Source: Janthinobacterium sp. 61 (GTDB lineage Bacteria > Pseudomonadota > Gammaproteobacteria > Burkholderiales > Burkholderiaceae_D). From it: DNA of 64,000 nucleotides. The notes beneath the pieces were generated by a model. It was not told where the DNA came from. It searched no databases and worked only from the letters and a program-made list of their open reading frames with translations. The position numbers were made by a program, and so were the translations under genes. Shown here one piece after another: positions 43,100 to 53,247 of this stretch. The stretch spans positions 5,939,844 through 6,003,843 of the forward strand of contig NZ_PJMQ01000001.1 of assembly GCF_002846335.1 (NCBI RefSeq), written 5' to 3'. Each line of letters begins with the position of its first letter. The stretch's first letter is position 1.

Positions 43100-46000
43100 A
43101 TGATCGTCGGTGATCTTGAAATTCGCCTGCGGGCAGATATTGCCCGGCTGCAGGCCGATATGACGCAGGCACGCCGCGTTGTCACGGAAACCCAAGACAG
43201 GATCAATGCGGCCGCCAATGCCATGAAGACGGCGCTGGCCGGCATCGGTATTGGTGCCGGCTTGGCCGAAATCATCAAGATGGCCGACGAATACGCCAAG
43301 TTCACGGCGCAGCTGCGCCTGGCATCGACATCGGTGGCCGATTATGCCGCTTCCTACGAGGCGGTAAAGCGCATCGCCAAAACCTCGCAGCAGGACTTGG
43401 CCAGCACGGGGGTGCTGTACGCCCGAATTGCCAATGGCACGCGCGAACTCGGGACGACGCAAAAGCAAGTGGCCGCCATCACCGAGACCGTCAACCTGGC
43501 GCTGCGCGTCAGCGGCGCCACTGCGACCGAGTCGGCATCGGCACAGCTGCAGCTGTCGCAGGCATTCGCATCGGGCACGCTGCGCGGTGAGGAATTCAAC
43601 GCCGTGAACGAGGCGGCACCGCGCTTGATGAAGGCACTGGCCGATGGCATGGGCTTGCCGGTGGGCGCCCTCAAGGCCATGGCGGGTGAGGGGCAGATCA
43701 CTTCCAACATCATGGCCACGGTGCTGCCGAAAGCGCTGGAATCGCTGCGCGAGGAAAGCAAGAATATCCAGACGATCTCTGGTGCCTTTACTGTTCTCAA
43801 GAATGAAATGCTGGAGTTTTTCGGCATGCAGGCGCAGGCGAACGGCACTGTGGCACTTATCACCGGCGCCATTCGACTTCTTTCTGAGAATTTGGGCAGC
43901 TTGGTCATTATCCTCAAGACTTTGACTGCGTACCAGATCGGTACCTGGTTGGCAACATGGGTGACTAAAACGTATCAGCAGGTTTCAGCGAGCATTGCGC
44001 TGCGTGCCGCAACAGTGGCACAAGCTGAAGCGGAAATGGCAAGAACTACGTCTCTTGTGGCTCAGTCGCAGGCGGCAATTGCCGGTCTTGCAGTTACTCA
44101 TGAGGCCACGCTTGTCAGGCTGCGATCGGCCAATGCTGACAGGGTTGCTGCTCAAGCTGCAATTGCTGCAGCAAGTGCAGCCGGAGCGCAGAGTTTTGCA
44201 CTTCGCACTTTGCGCATTGCCACCGCTGAACTTGCCGTCGCAGAAACGCTCCGCGCGGCTTACCTGACAGAGTCTGCGGCACTTGACCGCGCCAAGGTTG
44301 CGGCCCTTGGTCAACTTACAGCAGCGACAGCTGCTCAAGTTGCCGCTCAGGCAGCTTTAAATGGCGTTACTGCATCAGGGATCACTGCTGCAGGCGTCGC
44401 ATCTAAGGCGATTGGGTTTTTGGGCGGTCCGATCGGGGCCATCATTCTATTACTTGGTACTGCTGCTCTGGCGTGGGAAGTGTTCGGGAAAAAGTCCAAA
44501 GAAGCCAACGAACAAGCGGCCGAGTCTTTTGAGGAGGCCCACGCCCGCATCATCAAGGCCCTTGATACCCAGATCGACAAGCAGCAAAACCTGCTGCAGC
44601 TTAAAAATCTGGGCCTGACCAATCAGCAGGCGGAAAAAGAACTGCCCATTATCAAGCAGCTGGAGGCGGCAACAAAAAGGATGGGCGACCTCAATGCGCG
44701 TGCTGGTGATTTTGCAGGAATCAGCAACGACGACGCAATTTTCAAGCGCATTGAGTTGAATAGGCAAATTAATGAGTTGCTTGAAAAGCAAGCAAAGGCC
44801 ACGAAGGGCGCAGCGGATGTTGCGATGGTCACGGGAAACGAGGCCTACAACGAGTGGAAAAAGACCTATGCCACTCGCGAGGAGCAGCGCGCCGCCGAGA
44901 TCGCCGACCTCAAAACGCGCAACCTGAACGCCGAGCAGTATGCCGACATTCTGGGCCGCATCAATTTGAAGTACGCCGACAAGGGCGCTACGGCTGGCCT
45001 GAAAAAAGAAGAGCAGGCCTACGCCACCCTGATTGCCAGCATCCGCGAGAAGATCGAGGCTGGCCGCCTGGAGAACGCCACCGACGTCGATGCGACCGAG
45101 AGCCAGAAGCTGCGCATCAAGTTGGAACAGGAAATCAAGGTTGGCAAGTTGAAACTGGCTGACGCGCACCTGGCTGTGGCGCGTGCCGCGCTGGACGAGT
45201 TGGCAGCTGAGGAAAAGATCGCCAAGGCCCGTGCTACAGAAAAAGACGTGTCCGCGCGCATTCAAGAAAGCACGCTGGCCCGCCAGGACTCCGCCGCGGC
45301 GTTGGCTGTGGAGTATCAAATGATGGGCAAGTCCAGTGATGCGCGCGAACTGGCTATGGTGGCTGTCCGCGAACAAACAGCGCTGGAGAAATTTCTACTG
45401 CAGGAGAAGTTGGCCGGCAAGGTCGTCACCGACGAGCAGATTAAGCGTCTGACGGAAGAGGCTGCCGCGCGCACGCGCGTCGAGCAGGCCACCCTGGCGC
45501 AGACCAAGGCGCTTGGCTATGCCGCTCAGCTGGCGGACGAGAACCGCCGCTTTTCTGCCGAATCTCTTTTCGACGAAAAGGCCCGCGCTAGTGCGCTCCT
45601 GAAAATCGACGCCGCCATGTGGCAAGAGCGCATTGCCCTGGCTGGCGTCGGCACGGACGCCCAGAAACGCCTGCAGGAAGAATACTCAACCTGGTACAGC
45701 AACCAATTGGCCAAGCCAGAGATCGAAGCCAACCGCAAAATGTGGGAATCGATCGACACGACGGCGCACGACACTTTCGTGTCGATATTCGATTCGGGCA
45801 AGTCTGCCTTCGACCGCTTGCGGGACACGCTGAAAAACGGCTTGCTTGACCTGCTGTACCAGATGACCATCAAGAAATGGATCCTGAATATCGGTGCGTC
45901 GGTATCCGGGGCAGGAGCCGCTGGCCTCGCATCAGCCGAAGGCCTGGGCCTGAGTGGCGGTGCGGCTGGCGGGGGCTTGGGCGGTATTGCCAGCCTGGCC

Positions 46001-48607
46001 CAGAGCGCCAAAACGGCCTACACCATCGCCACGCAGGGCTTTTCCGGCGTGGCCGCAGGTATCGGTGGCAGCATCGCCACCCTGGGCAATCTCTTCGGCT
46101 CATCTGCCGTGTCGGCTTTCGGCACAGGCATGGGACTGACCGGCGTGCAGGCTGCCACGGCATCTGCAGCATACGGCTCGGCCGGCATGGCTGGCACGGG
46201 TTCAGCCCTGACGGCTGGCGCCGCCGCTGCGCCTATCGTTGCTGCGGCTGCAGGTATCGCCGCAGGCCTGATGGGCGGCAAGCTCATTTCCGGTCAATAC
46301 GGCAGTAAGGCCACGGTGAACGTCGGCACGGGCATAGGCACTGTGGCAGGCGCGATCTTCGGCGGCCCGTTTGGCGCGGCTATCGGCGGTGCTATCGGCG
46401 GCGTTATCGGTGGCATTGCGAACCGCGCGTTCGGCATGGGCGACAAGAAATATGGGGAAACGGGCATCACCGGTACGCTGTCCGGCACGGGATTTGCCGG
46501 GAACGAGTATTCAAAATGGACGCAAAACGGCGGGTGGCTCCGTAGCGACAAAGCGGGTACAGATCAGAACGCAGTGACTGCCACCACGTCGAAAGCCTTC
46601 GTCGACACATATGCCGCGATCCGCCAGGTGTCGGCCACCTTGGCGGGCGTGATCGGCGTCGACACATCGGCCCTGGCGGACCGCGCGCAGACGCTGAACA
46701 TCAACCTCACGGGGCTGACCACGGAAGCCGACCGCTTGGCCGCCGTAACGAAGTTCTTCGAAGGCGTCGGCGACACCATCGCCGTGGAGCTGGTGCCTAA
46801 TCTGGCGCAGTTCCAGGTACAGGGCGAGGCCTTGAGCGCGACCCTGCAACGTGTGTCCCAGAACTACGCTGGCGTTGACGCCGCGCTGCAGCTTATTGGC
46901 CGCACCTCGCAAGAAGCATTCGGCATGGTCGGCGCGTCCAGCATCGCTGCGCGCGAGAGCCTGGTGAAGATGGCCGGTGGTCTGGACGCACTTTCCAGCG
47001 GGACGCAGTTCTTCGCCGAAAACTTCCTCACCATTGAGCAGCAGATGGCGCCCGTCATCGAGAGCGTCAACAAATCTTTGACCGCGCTCGGAATGACCAA
47101 CGTCAGCACGACGAAGCAGTACGCCGACGCGGTGCTGAAACTTACGCAGTCCGGCGCCCTGGCCACTGAGTCCGGGCAGCAACTGTATCTGCAATTGCTG
47201 GCCTTGGCGCCCGCTTTCAAATCCGTCACCGATTACAACGAAAAGCTCAATAAGTCCCTGGAGGAAGTGGCGGCGGCATCAGCAGCAGCGGCGAAGGCGG
47301 CGGCGGACGGGGCTATCGCGGCGGCGAAGGCGGCCGAGGAAGCTGCTTCTGCTATCGCCTCCGGCTTGTTGTCGGCGGTCGATGCGGCATTTGCCACACT
47401 GCAAACCGTGGTGAACCGGGAGAAGACGGCGCTGGCTAAGGCGAATGAAATCGCGGCAAAGGCGATGCAGGTTCGCATCGATGCCGAAACGGCGGCGATG
47501 GCGAAGCACAAGTCGCTGGCCGATGCGCTCAAGTCGAGCCTCGACCAAATGAACGTGTCGGGCACGATGGAGGATGTGGGCCGTGCCAGCGCGCAGGCGC
47601 AGATCGCAGCGGCGCTGGCCATTGCCAAGGCGGGCGGTCCGCTGCCGGCGGCTGACTCGCTGAAAGATGCGCTGTCGAGCGTGACGAAAGACGCCAGCGA
47701 CAAGTTCGCCACCTACGACGACTACCTGGTCGATTTCTACAGGACGCAGAACGACATCGCGGCATTGGGTAAATTGACTGATTCCTCGCTGTCGATCGAG
47801 CAGCGAACGCTTGACCTGCTGCAGCAGCAGAAAGATGCCAGCCAAGTGGCCTACGAGGCGGAAGTGGCGCGCCTGGACGGCATCCTCGAAACGGCGCGCT
47901 CGCAGATCGATGTGCTTAAAGGCATCGATACCACCTCGCTGTCGATCCTTCAGGCGATAACAGGCCTGGCCAGTGCGATGGCGGCAGCGCAGGCCAATTC
48001 CAGCGTAGGAGCGCTGTCGGGCATCAACAATGCCTACCAGGCTGCGCTGGGCCGTGCGCCCGAGAAGGCCGGCATGGACTACTGGGGTGGCCTGGCCAAC
48101 AGCGGCGTGTCGATAGGCGATATCGTTTCCGGGATCAAGAACTCGCCCGAGGCGCAGGCGCAGGCACTCTACAAATCGGTGATGGGGCGCGCGGGCGACG
48201 CGGCCGGCATCGATTACTGGACCAATGTACTTGCCGGTGGCTCGTCCATCGACCAGGTGCGCGCGGCGATGATGGGCAGCGCCGAGTACCAGAAATTGCA
48301 CTCGTTCGACGTTGGCACGAACCGTCTCCCATTCGACACGCTGGCCCTGGTACACGAGGGCGAGCGCATCATTCCTGCGGCTGACAACCGCGAGTTGATG
48401 GCGCGCCTCAGCAGCCCGACGTCGAACAATGACGCGCTGGCCGCCGAGCTGCGCGAACAGCGCATTGAGAACGAGAAACTGCGCGTGATGCTGGAAACTC
48501 ACCTGTACGCCATCGCCAAAAACACGCTCAACACCGCTGACTCGCTCGAAGGCGCCGCGAATGGCGACATGCCGCTGACCACCAAGAAAGTTGAGGAGAC
48601 TGCATGA
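43100..48607 (+). CDS. Tail tape measure protein
   Basis: A 1,835-residue protein that sets tail length; by the usual 1.5 A per residue the tail would be near 270 nm, though lambda-type shortening applies. N-terminal tape-measure domain (residues 1-230), then membrane-like Ala/Gly stretches (about 440-460 and 930-1120) and long coiled coils with Ala-rich helices (about 1390-1450). Near the C-terminus two DUF4214-like repeats (AYQAALGRAPEKAGMDYW, LYKSVMGRAGDAAGIDYW, about 1635-1730). ATG 43100 preferred; GTG 43097 also in frame. Confidence 0.93.
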   Translation: MIVGDLEIRLRADIARLQADMTQARRVVTETQDRINAAANAMKTALAGIGIGAGLAEIIKMADEYAKFTAQLRLASTSVADYAASYEAVKRIAKTSQQDLASTGVLYARIANGTRELGTTQKQVAAITETVNLALRVSGATATESASAQLQLSQAFASGTLRGEEFNAVNEAAPRLMKALADGMGLPVGALKAMAGEGQITSNIMATVLPKALESLREESKNIQTISGAFTVLKNEMLEFFGMQAQANGTVALITGAIRLLSENLGSLVIILKTLTAYQIGTWLATWVTKTYQQVSASIALRAATVAQAEAEMARTTSLVAQSQAAIAGLAVTHEATLVRLRSANADRVAAQAAIAAASAAGAQSFALRTLRIATAELAVAETLRAAYLTESAALDRAKVAALGQLTAATAAQVAAQAALNGVTASGITAAGVASKAIGFLGGPIGAIILLLGTAALAWEVFGKKSKEANEQAAESFEEAHARIIKALDTQIDKQQNLLQLKNLGLTNQQAEKELPIIKQLEAATKRMGDLNARAGDFAGISNDDAIFKRIELNRQINELLEKQAKATKGAADVAMVTGNEAYNEWKKTYATREEQRAAEIADLKTRNLNAEQYADILGRINLKYADKGATAGLKKEEQAYATLIASIREKIEAGRLENATDVDATESQKLRIKLEQEIKVGKLKLADAHLAVARAALDELAAEEKIAKARATEKDVSARIQESTLARQDSAAALAVEYQMMGKSSDARELAMVAVREQTALEKFLLQEKLAGKVVTDEQIKRLTEEAAARTRVEQATLAQTKALGYAAQLADENRRFSAESLFDEKARASALLKIDAAMWQERIALAGVGTDAQKRLQEEYSTWYSNQLAKPEIEANRKMWESIDTTAHDTFVSIFDSGKSAFDRLRDTLKNGLLDLLYQMTIKKWILNIGASVSGAGAAGLASAEGLGLSGGAAGGGLGGIASLAQSAKTAYTIATQGFSGVAAGIGGSIATLGNLFGSSAVSAFGTGMGLTGVQAATASAAYGSAGMAGTGSALTAGAAAAPIVAAAAGIAAGLMGGKLISGQYGSKATVNVGTGIGTVAGAIFGGPFGAAIGGAIGGVIGGIANRAFGMGDKKYGETGITGTLSGTGFAGNEYSKWTQNGGWLRSDKAGTDQNAVTATTSKAFVDTYAAIRQVSATLAGVIGVDTSALADRAQTLNINLTGLTTEADRLAAVTKFFEGVGDTIAVELVPNLAQFQVQGEALSATLQRVSQNYAGVDAALQLIGRTSQEAFGMVGASSIAARESLVKMAGGLDALSSGTQFFAENFLTIEQQMAPVIESVNKSLTALGMTNVSTTKQYADAVLKLTQSGALATESGQQLYLQLLALAPAFKSVTDYNEKLNKSLEEVAAASAAAAKAAADGAIAAAKAAEEAASAIASGLLSAVDAAFATLQTVVNREKTALAKANEIAAKAMQVRIDAETAAMAKHKSLADALKSSLDQMNVSGTMEDVGRASAQAQIAAALAIAKAGGPLPAADSLKDALSSVTKDASDKFATYDDYLVDFYRTQNDIAALGKLTDSSLSIEQRTLDLLQQQKDASQVAYEAEVARLDGILETARSQIDVLKGIDTTSLSILQAITGLASAMAAAQANSSVGALSGINNAYQAALGRAPEKAGMDYWGGLANSGVSIGDIVSGIKNSPEAQAQALYKSVMGRAGDAAGIDYWTNVLAGGSSIDQVRAAMMGSAEYQKLHSFDVGTNRLPFDTLALVHEGERIIPAADNRELMARLSSPTSNNDALAAELREQRIENEKLRVMLETHLYAIAKNTLNTADSLEGAANGDMPLTTKKVEETA

Positions 48608-49746
48608 TTATTCTGGACCCGATTGCCGTGTCCGACCCTGGTGTATTCGTCAGCTCGAACGTGCCGGAGAACGACTATCCAGAACGAAGCCTCACGAAAG
48701 TGTATGCGGCTGGCGAGCGTGTGATTGATCCTGCCACGCACACGGTTTCCGAATCGAAGGTTGGCGTGAGCAGCGCCGTCACCCTGTCCATCGCGTCGCC
48801 CGGCATCGTCACATGGGTGGCGCATGGGCAGGCAGCCGGCACGCCGGTGTCGTTTGCTACGACCGGCGCGTTGCCGACGGGCCTGGTGGCTGGCGCCACC
48901 TATTACGTGCTGAGTCCGGCCGCCAACACCTTCAGCCTCAGCGCGACGGTGGGCGGCGCTGCCATCGCCACGACCGGTAGCCAGTCCGGCGTGCACACCG
49001 CCAGCGCGGGCCTGAACGTCAACAAACCACTGAGCGACACGACGTACTGGCTGCCGAAAGGTGCGACGAATCGCTGGAAAATGGTCGACGCCTACAACAA
49101 CACGCAGACCGAAAACCCCGAGTCCATCGTGCAGACGTTCAAGCCGCAGGCCATCGCGCAGGGCATCTACCTGGGCAATCTGGACGCGGCAGAGGTGGTC
49201 ATCACGTCCACCGATCCGGCGGCCGGCGTGGTCTACCAGCAGGCATTCAGCTTGATCGTGTCGAGTTCCGGCAGCAGCATGTATCGCTGGCTGTTTAACC
49301 GGCGGCGCCGCAGGACGAGTTTTCTGGCGCTCGATCTGCCCCTGTATTACAACGCGGCAGTAACGATTGCCATCAACAACCCCGGCGGCATTGCCAAATG
49401 CGGCATGTGCTGCATTGGGCCTATCGAAGAAATCGGCGGCACGGAGTATGGCCTGGGCCGGGATTTCAAGGATTGGTCGACGACGAAATTCAATTTCGAC
49501 GGTACCAGCGAGACCACGGAGCGGGGCTTTTCCAAGCGCATGTCGCTCGATCTGATCATCGATAACGACCAGATCGAGTATGCGCATGAGCGCATGGAGG
49601 GGCTGCGGCAGAAAACCATTGTCTACATCGGCGCCACTGTATATGGCGGATTTACGGTCGTTTGCGGCAAGTTTTCGTCGCTCAAGAGCGTTATCGCGGG
49701 TTTCATACATTCAAAAATGGCGATGCAAATTGAAGGAACAGTGTAA
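48604..49746 (+). CDS. Distal tail protein with carbohydrate-binding-like features
   Basis: A 380-residue protein following the tape measure (ATGA overlap). Contains a beta-rich insert (residues about 50-140, STVSFATTGALPTG-like Ig/Ubiquitin-like strands) and a segment YWLPKGATNRWKMVDAYNNT resembling tail-tip carbohydrate-binding folds. Cysteines at CGMCC. Probably distal tail or hub. Exact role uncertain. Confidence 0.65.
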   Translation: MIILDPIAVSDPGVFVSSNVPENDYPERSLTKVYAAGERVIDPATHTVSESKVGVSSAVTLSIASPGIVTWVAHGQAAGTPVSFATTGALPTGLVAGATYYVLSPAANTFSLSATVGGAAIATTGSQSGVHTASAGLNVNKPLSDTTYWLPKGATNRWKMVDAYNNTQTENPESIVQTFKPQAIAQGIYLGNLDAAEVVITSTDPAAGVVYQQAFSLIVSSSGSSMYRWLFNRRRRRTSFLALDLPLYYNAAVTIAINNPGGIAKCGMCCIGPIEEIGGTEYGLGRDFKDWSTTKFNFDGTSETTERGFSKRMSLDLIIDNDQIEYAHERMEGLRQKTIVYIGATVYGGFTVVCGKFSSLKSVIAGFIHSKMAMQIEGTV

Positions 49747-51834
49747 ATGATCACAAAACTGATGGATGGCCTGCCGAATCAGTCGATGGCGCAGGGGCCA
49801 TTTGACGCGGCGGTAGCCAAATACATGACCGAGCTGCCTGCATGGGGGGGGGAGGCGAATGCGCTGGCGGCGGACGTGAATGCAAAACAGGTGCAGGCGA
49901 ATACGTCAGCTGCAAGCGCTGCAGCATCGGTCGACGCAGCCACGGCGCAGGTCGCGGCTGCGCAGGCGGCACGCGATGCTGCTGTTGTGGCGCGTATCGC
50001 CGCCCAGGCCGCCGCCTCCGACGCCCAGCAGGCCGCAACCGGGACAGTGCTGATCGGCACAAGTACGACGTCCTTGGTCATTGGCACGGGCAACAAAACG
50101 CTGACCACCCAGTCCGGCAAGCAGTACGCCGCCAACATTTTCATCACCGCGGTCAGTGCTTCCGACCCCACTCGCTTTATGTCCGGCACGGTGGTTTCTT
50201 ACTCGGGCACGACGCTGGTCATCGCGGTGACTGCGGTTGGCGGGAGTGGCGCTACAGTAGCGAACTGGAACATTTCGGTTACTGGCGCCCCGGGCGCTGC
50301 GGCCATCGCAACACTTGCCGGAAATGCCACCGGTGCCATTAACCTTCTCAACGGCACCGCGCCAGCAGCCAGCGCCACACCGGATATCTGGGCGGCCGGC
50401 GGAAACCGGGTGCCTATCAGCTCCGGCACCCCGATTACGGGTTTCCCTACTGCACCCCAAGCCGGTGCCCAGCGGACGTTGGTGGCCGCAGTGGCGTTTT
50501 CGATGACGAGCGGTGCGAACCTGGTCATCGCAGGCGGCAGTACGGCCGTAGCCATAGGCGACGAGGTCGATGTCACAGCCGAGACTCCCACGCTGTTCAA
50601 GGTGTGGGTGCGGCGGGTGACCAGTGCGTCCGGAGCCTCCACGGGCGACACGCTTACTACAGCGCGCGTTCTGCCTACCCCCGACTGGCTGAAATGTGAC
50701 GGGGCCGATTACCTGGCAAGCAGCTACCCTGAGCTTGCCGGACTTCTCGGCCCCGCGCGGTCTTTCGCTAAGTTGGCCGATCCGGCTACGCTCCCAGCGG
50801 GAGCAGGCGGAGGTGTCGCATATTCCGCTGATGGCGTGTATCTCGCCATCGCGCATAACGTAACTCCCTTCATCTCTGTGTACAAGCTGACTGCTGGGGT
50901 CTATGTCAAACTAGCGGCCCTGCCGGCGGCCCCTGGCTTGCCGAGGGGGCTGGCGATCAGCCCCGACGGCGTTTACCTTGCCGCATGCACTGTGCAGTCT
51001 CCTTATCTGACCCTGTGGAAGCGTACGGGAGACACCTTTGCCTCATACGCCTTTACAGGAAATCTGTCCTCTGCGGTCGTTGCTACCACTACGTCCGTAG
51101 CATTTTCACCCAATGGGCAGTTTTTCGCCGTGGGGAATACCCCCGTAGGTGTAAACACAAATCTATATATTCATACGTACTCGGGAGGGGTGTTTAGCCA
51201 GGTGGCATCGATGGGCTCAGCATCGCTTCTTTTCAATGGTTGTCAGGCGATGGCGTTTAGCCCCGATGGCACACATTTGGTAGCGTCGGGAGTCTCGGCG
51301 CCCTTCATGGCAGCCTGGAGCATCTCTGGGAACACTTTCACCAATACCCCTACATTCAGCGCTCAAACCACTTATTCTGGACTTAACGCTACCTACAGCA
51401 GCGACAGCAAATACCTGGCTGTCGGGCTTTTCTCCATCAATGGGCCGGGGCTTGCAGTTTACAAGCGGTCAGGTAATGCCTACACAAAGTTACCTAATCC
51501 AGCCGGAGCCCCTGAAGGTTACGGCAGTGGGACATCGTTTAGCCCCGACACGGGGCAACTAGCCGTGGCTACGTCGGCGGCGCCCTATCTGCTTGTATTC
51601 CGCCGCAGCGGTGACCAGTTCATTCTCCGCTCCGATATGCCGAGCACTACCGTGGTGCAGACACTTTCTCAGGCGTCAGCAGCCGCATTTAGCCCGGTGG
51701 GTAGTGATCTCGCGTGTTCGTCGACTAACACGCCCTTTTTACAGGTGTTTCGAGAAACCGTCGATGCTACGCGAGTTCGGGTGCCAAACCTACCGGCAGC
51801 CGACACGCTGGTCGCCAGTTACATTAAGACCTAA
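49747..51834 (+). CDS. Tail fibre with seven-repeat beta-propeller tip
   Basis: A 695-residue protein. The N-terminus is an Ala-rich coiled coil (about 40-95), then repeats of beta structure to about 330, with a WLKCDGADYLASSYPEL collar near 310-330. From about 355 to 680 there are seven WD40/PD40-like repeats, each with an (A/S)(F/Y)S-x-(D/N/V)G-like turn (YSADGVYLA, SPDGVYLA, SPNGQFFA, SPDGTHLV, SSDSKYLA, SPDTGQLA, SPVGSDLA). A seven-bladed propeller as receptor-binding tip is the likely reading. Confidence 0.85.
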   Translation: MITKLMDGLPNQSMAQGPFDAAVAKYMTELPAWGGEANALAADVNAKQVQANTSAASAAASVDAATAQVAAAQAARDAAVVARIAAQAAASDAQQAATGTVLIGTSTTSLVIGTGNKTLTTQSGKQYAANIFITAVSASDPTRFMSGTVVSYSGTTLVIAVTAVGGSGATVANWNISVTGAPGAAAIATLAGNATGAINLLNGTAPAASATPDIWAAGGNRVPISSGTPITGFPTAPQAGAQRTLVAAVAFSMTSGANLVIAGGSTAVAIGDEVDVTAETPTLFKVWVRRVTSASGASTGDTLTTARVLPTPDWLKCDGADYLASSYPELAGLLGPARSFAKLADPATLPAGAGGGVAYSADGVYLAIAHNVTPFISVYKLTAGVYVKLAALPAAPGLPRGLAISPDGVYLAACTVQSPYLTLWKRTGDTFASYAFTGNLSSAVVATTTSVAFSPNGQFFAVGNTPVGVNTNLYIHTYSGGVFSQVASMGSASLLFNGCQAMAFSPDGTHLVASGVSAPFMAAWSISGNTFTNTPTFSAQTTYSGLNATYSSDSKYLAVGLFSINGPGLAVYKRSGNAYTKLPNPAGAPEGYGSGTSFSPDTGQLAVATSAAPYLLVFRRSGDQFILRSDMPSTTVVQTLSQASAAAFSPVGSDLACSSTNTPFLQVFRETVDATRVRVPNLPAADTLVASYIKT

Positions 51835-51842
51835 AGGAAAAC

Positions 51843-52271
51843 ATGCTTACTTTATATCTTTTTGATGCTACTGGCATCTCCATCGGTAGTGCCGATGTTG
51901 ACCCAATGGGGCCGGTGCCGCGCAACTCAACCCTGGCCGCACCGCCCGCGATCATCGGCACCCAGGTGGCTCGCTGGACTGGTGCCAACTGGGAGGTGCT
52001 GGCCGAGCCTCCACCTGCTCCGATAGCGCCGGTTATTGTGCCGCATAAGGTCACGCGTCGGCAGGGTCGCCTGGCGCTGCTGCTGGCCGGCAAACTCGAC
52101 CAGGTGCCGGTGGTAATCGCGGCCATCAAGGACGAGACAGAGCGGCGCCTGGCGCAGATCGAATGGGATGATGCCCAGGACTACGAGCGATGGCACCCGC
52201 TGGTGGTGCTAATAGGACCCGCCCTGAACCTGGACCTCGACGCGCTGTTCATTCACGCGGACACACTGTGA
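51843..52271 (+). CDS. Tail fibre assembly-like protein
   Basis: A 142-residue protein 8 bp after the fibre gene (AAAGGAAAAC before the ATG). Short Tfa-like start (MLTLYLFDATGISIGS) and helical C-terminus with a VTRRQGRLALLLAG segment. Expected to chaperone or cap the fibre. Confidence 0.65.
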   Translation: MLTLYLFDATGISIGSADVDPMGPVPRNSTLAAPPAIIGTQVARWTGANWEVLAEPPPAPIAPVIVPHKVTRRQGRLALLLAGKLDQVPVVIAAIKDETERRLAQIEWDDAQDYERWHPLVVLIGPALNLDLDALFIHADTL

Positions 52272-52552
52272 AACGCCTCAGCCTACTGGCTGTCTGGCTG
52301 GCCTGCATTGGCGCGGCCGCGATCACGCTGCTGCGCATGCTCTGGTCGATTCTGTCGAATCCGGCCAAAGCGCTGCGCATCGCCGTCGCGCTGGACCGGG
52401 CGGGCAATGCCGCCGCCAATGGTGTCGAAACCGAAACGCTCAGCAGCCGTGCCAACCGGGCGCGCAGCGAGGGCCGCCGCTGGGGCTGTGTCCTGTGCCG
52501 CTGGCTCGATTGGCTGGACCCGCATCACTGCCGCGATTCGGCTGGCACTTAG
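52268..52552 (+). CDS. Small membrane-anchored protein of the lysis region
   Basis: A 94-residue protein starting with GTG (GTGA overlap). One N-terminal hydrophobic helix (about 5-27) then a basic soluble part with CVLCRWLDWLDPHHC, a possible metal site. It precedes the holin genes; function unknown. Confidence 0.65.
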   Translation: MKRLSLLAVWLACIGAAAITLLRMLWSILSNPAKALRIAVALDRAGNAAANGVETETLSSRANRARSEGRRWGCVLCRWLDWLDPHHCRDSAGT

Positions 52553-52572
52553 CTGTTGTCGACAGTCCTCCC

Positions 52573-52598
52573 CATACAACCCGCTTCGGCGGGTTTTT
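52573..52598 (+). terminator. Intrinsic terminator before the holin genes
   Basis: AACCCGC / GCGGGTT hairpin with a TTCG-type loop followed by T5, in the 72-bp gap after the 94-residue gene. Confidence 0.8.
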
Positions 52599-52624
52599 GC
52601 ATTTCCACCGCCTGAAAGGCATCC

Positions 52625-52990
52625 ATGACTGAACCCGCAACAATTACCGCCGCCGGCGGCGCGCTCGCCCTTGGCACCGTGACCTTGACCGGCTCGATTC
52701 TTGGGCTGGAATACGACGTGCTGCTTGTCGGCCTGGCTGGCGGCCTGGTCGCGCTGTCGATGGTCGACCAGACCAGCCGCCTGAAAATGGTCATTTCCGT
52801 CATGACCAGCGCCCTGGTGGCCGGCTATGTCGGTCCCATCGCGCATGCTGGCGCGCTAGAGTATTTCCCCTGGACGGCGAAGTCGGCCGACGCCGTGCGC
52901 TGGTTCTGCGCCTTCTCTGCTGGAGTCTCGGCGCAAACCATAGTGCCGCTGGCCTTGGGCTGGCTCAAGAAACGTGGAGGCGCACAATGA
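52625..52990 (+). CDS. Holin-like membrane protein 1
   Basis: A 121-residue protein with three or four hydrophobic segments (about 8-30, 33-50, 57-75, 92-112) and a KKRGG basic tail. Directly upstream of a second membrane protein and the endolysin. Holin or antiholin role inferred from order. Confidence 0.7.
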   Translation: MTEPATITAAGGALALGTVTLTGSILGLEYDVLLVGLAGGLVALSMVDQTSRLKMVISVMTSALVAGYVGPIAHAGALEYFPWTAKSADAVRWFCAFSAGVSAQTIVPLALGWLKKRGGAQ

Positions 52991-53247
52991 GCATGCTCAC
53001 CCTGAACTGGCTGGCCGGCATCGTCCTGCTGGCCCACTCCCTGTGCGTGCTCAATCGCATGCACCGCCGCAGCAACCATCTGTACCGTTTGTTCTACGTG
53101 CTGTTGGGCGTGGGCGCCGTTGCCGTGCTGACCGGCCCGCTGTACGGCTACACGCAGCCGCCAACTGGCGAGGTGCTACTGAATGCAGGTATGGCGGGCG
53201 TGGTCATGATCGGTTGGTTTGCTAAAAATCGGAGGGCTGTGCCATGA
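52987..53247 (+). CDS. Holin-like membrane protein 2
   Basis: An 86-residue protein with three hydrophobic helices (about 5-22, 35-53, 66-80) and a short charged end (KNRRAVP). Overlaps both neighbours by 4 bp. Together with the previous gene it forms the probable holin/antiholin pair. Confidence 0.75.
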   Translation: MSMLTLNWLAGIVLLAHSLCVLNRMHRRSNHLYRLFYVLLGVGAVAVLTGPLYGYTQPPTGEVLLNAGMAGVVMIGWFAKNRRAVP

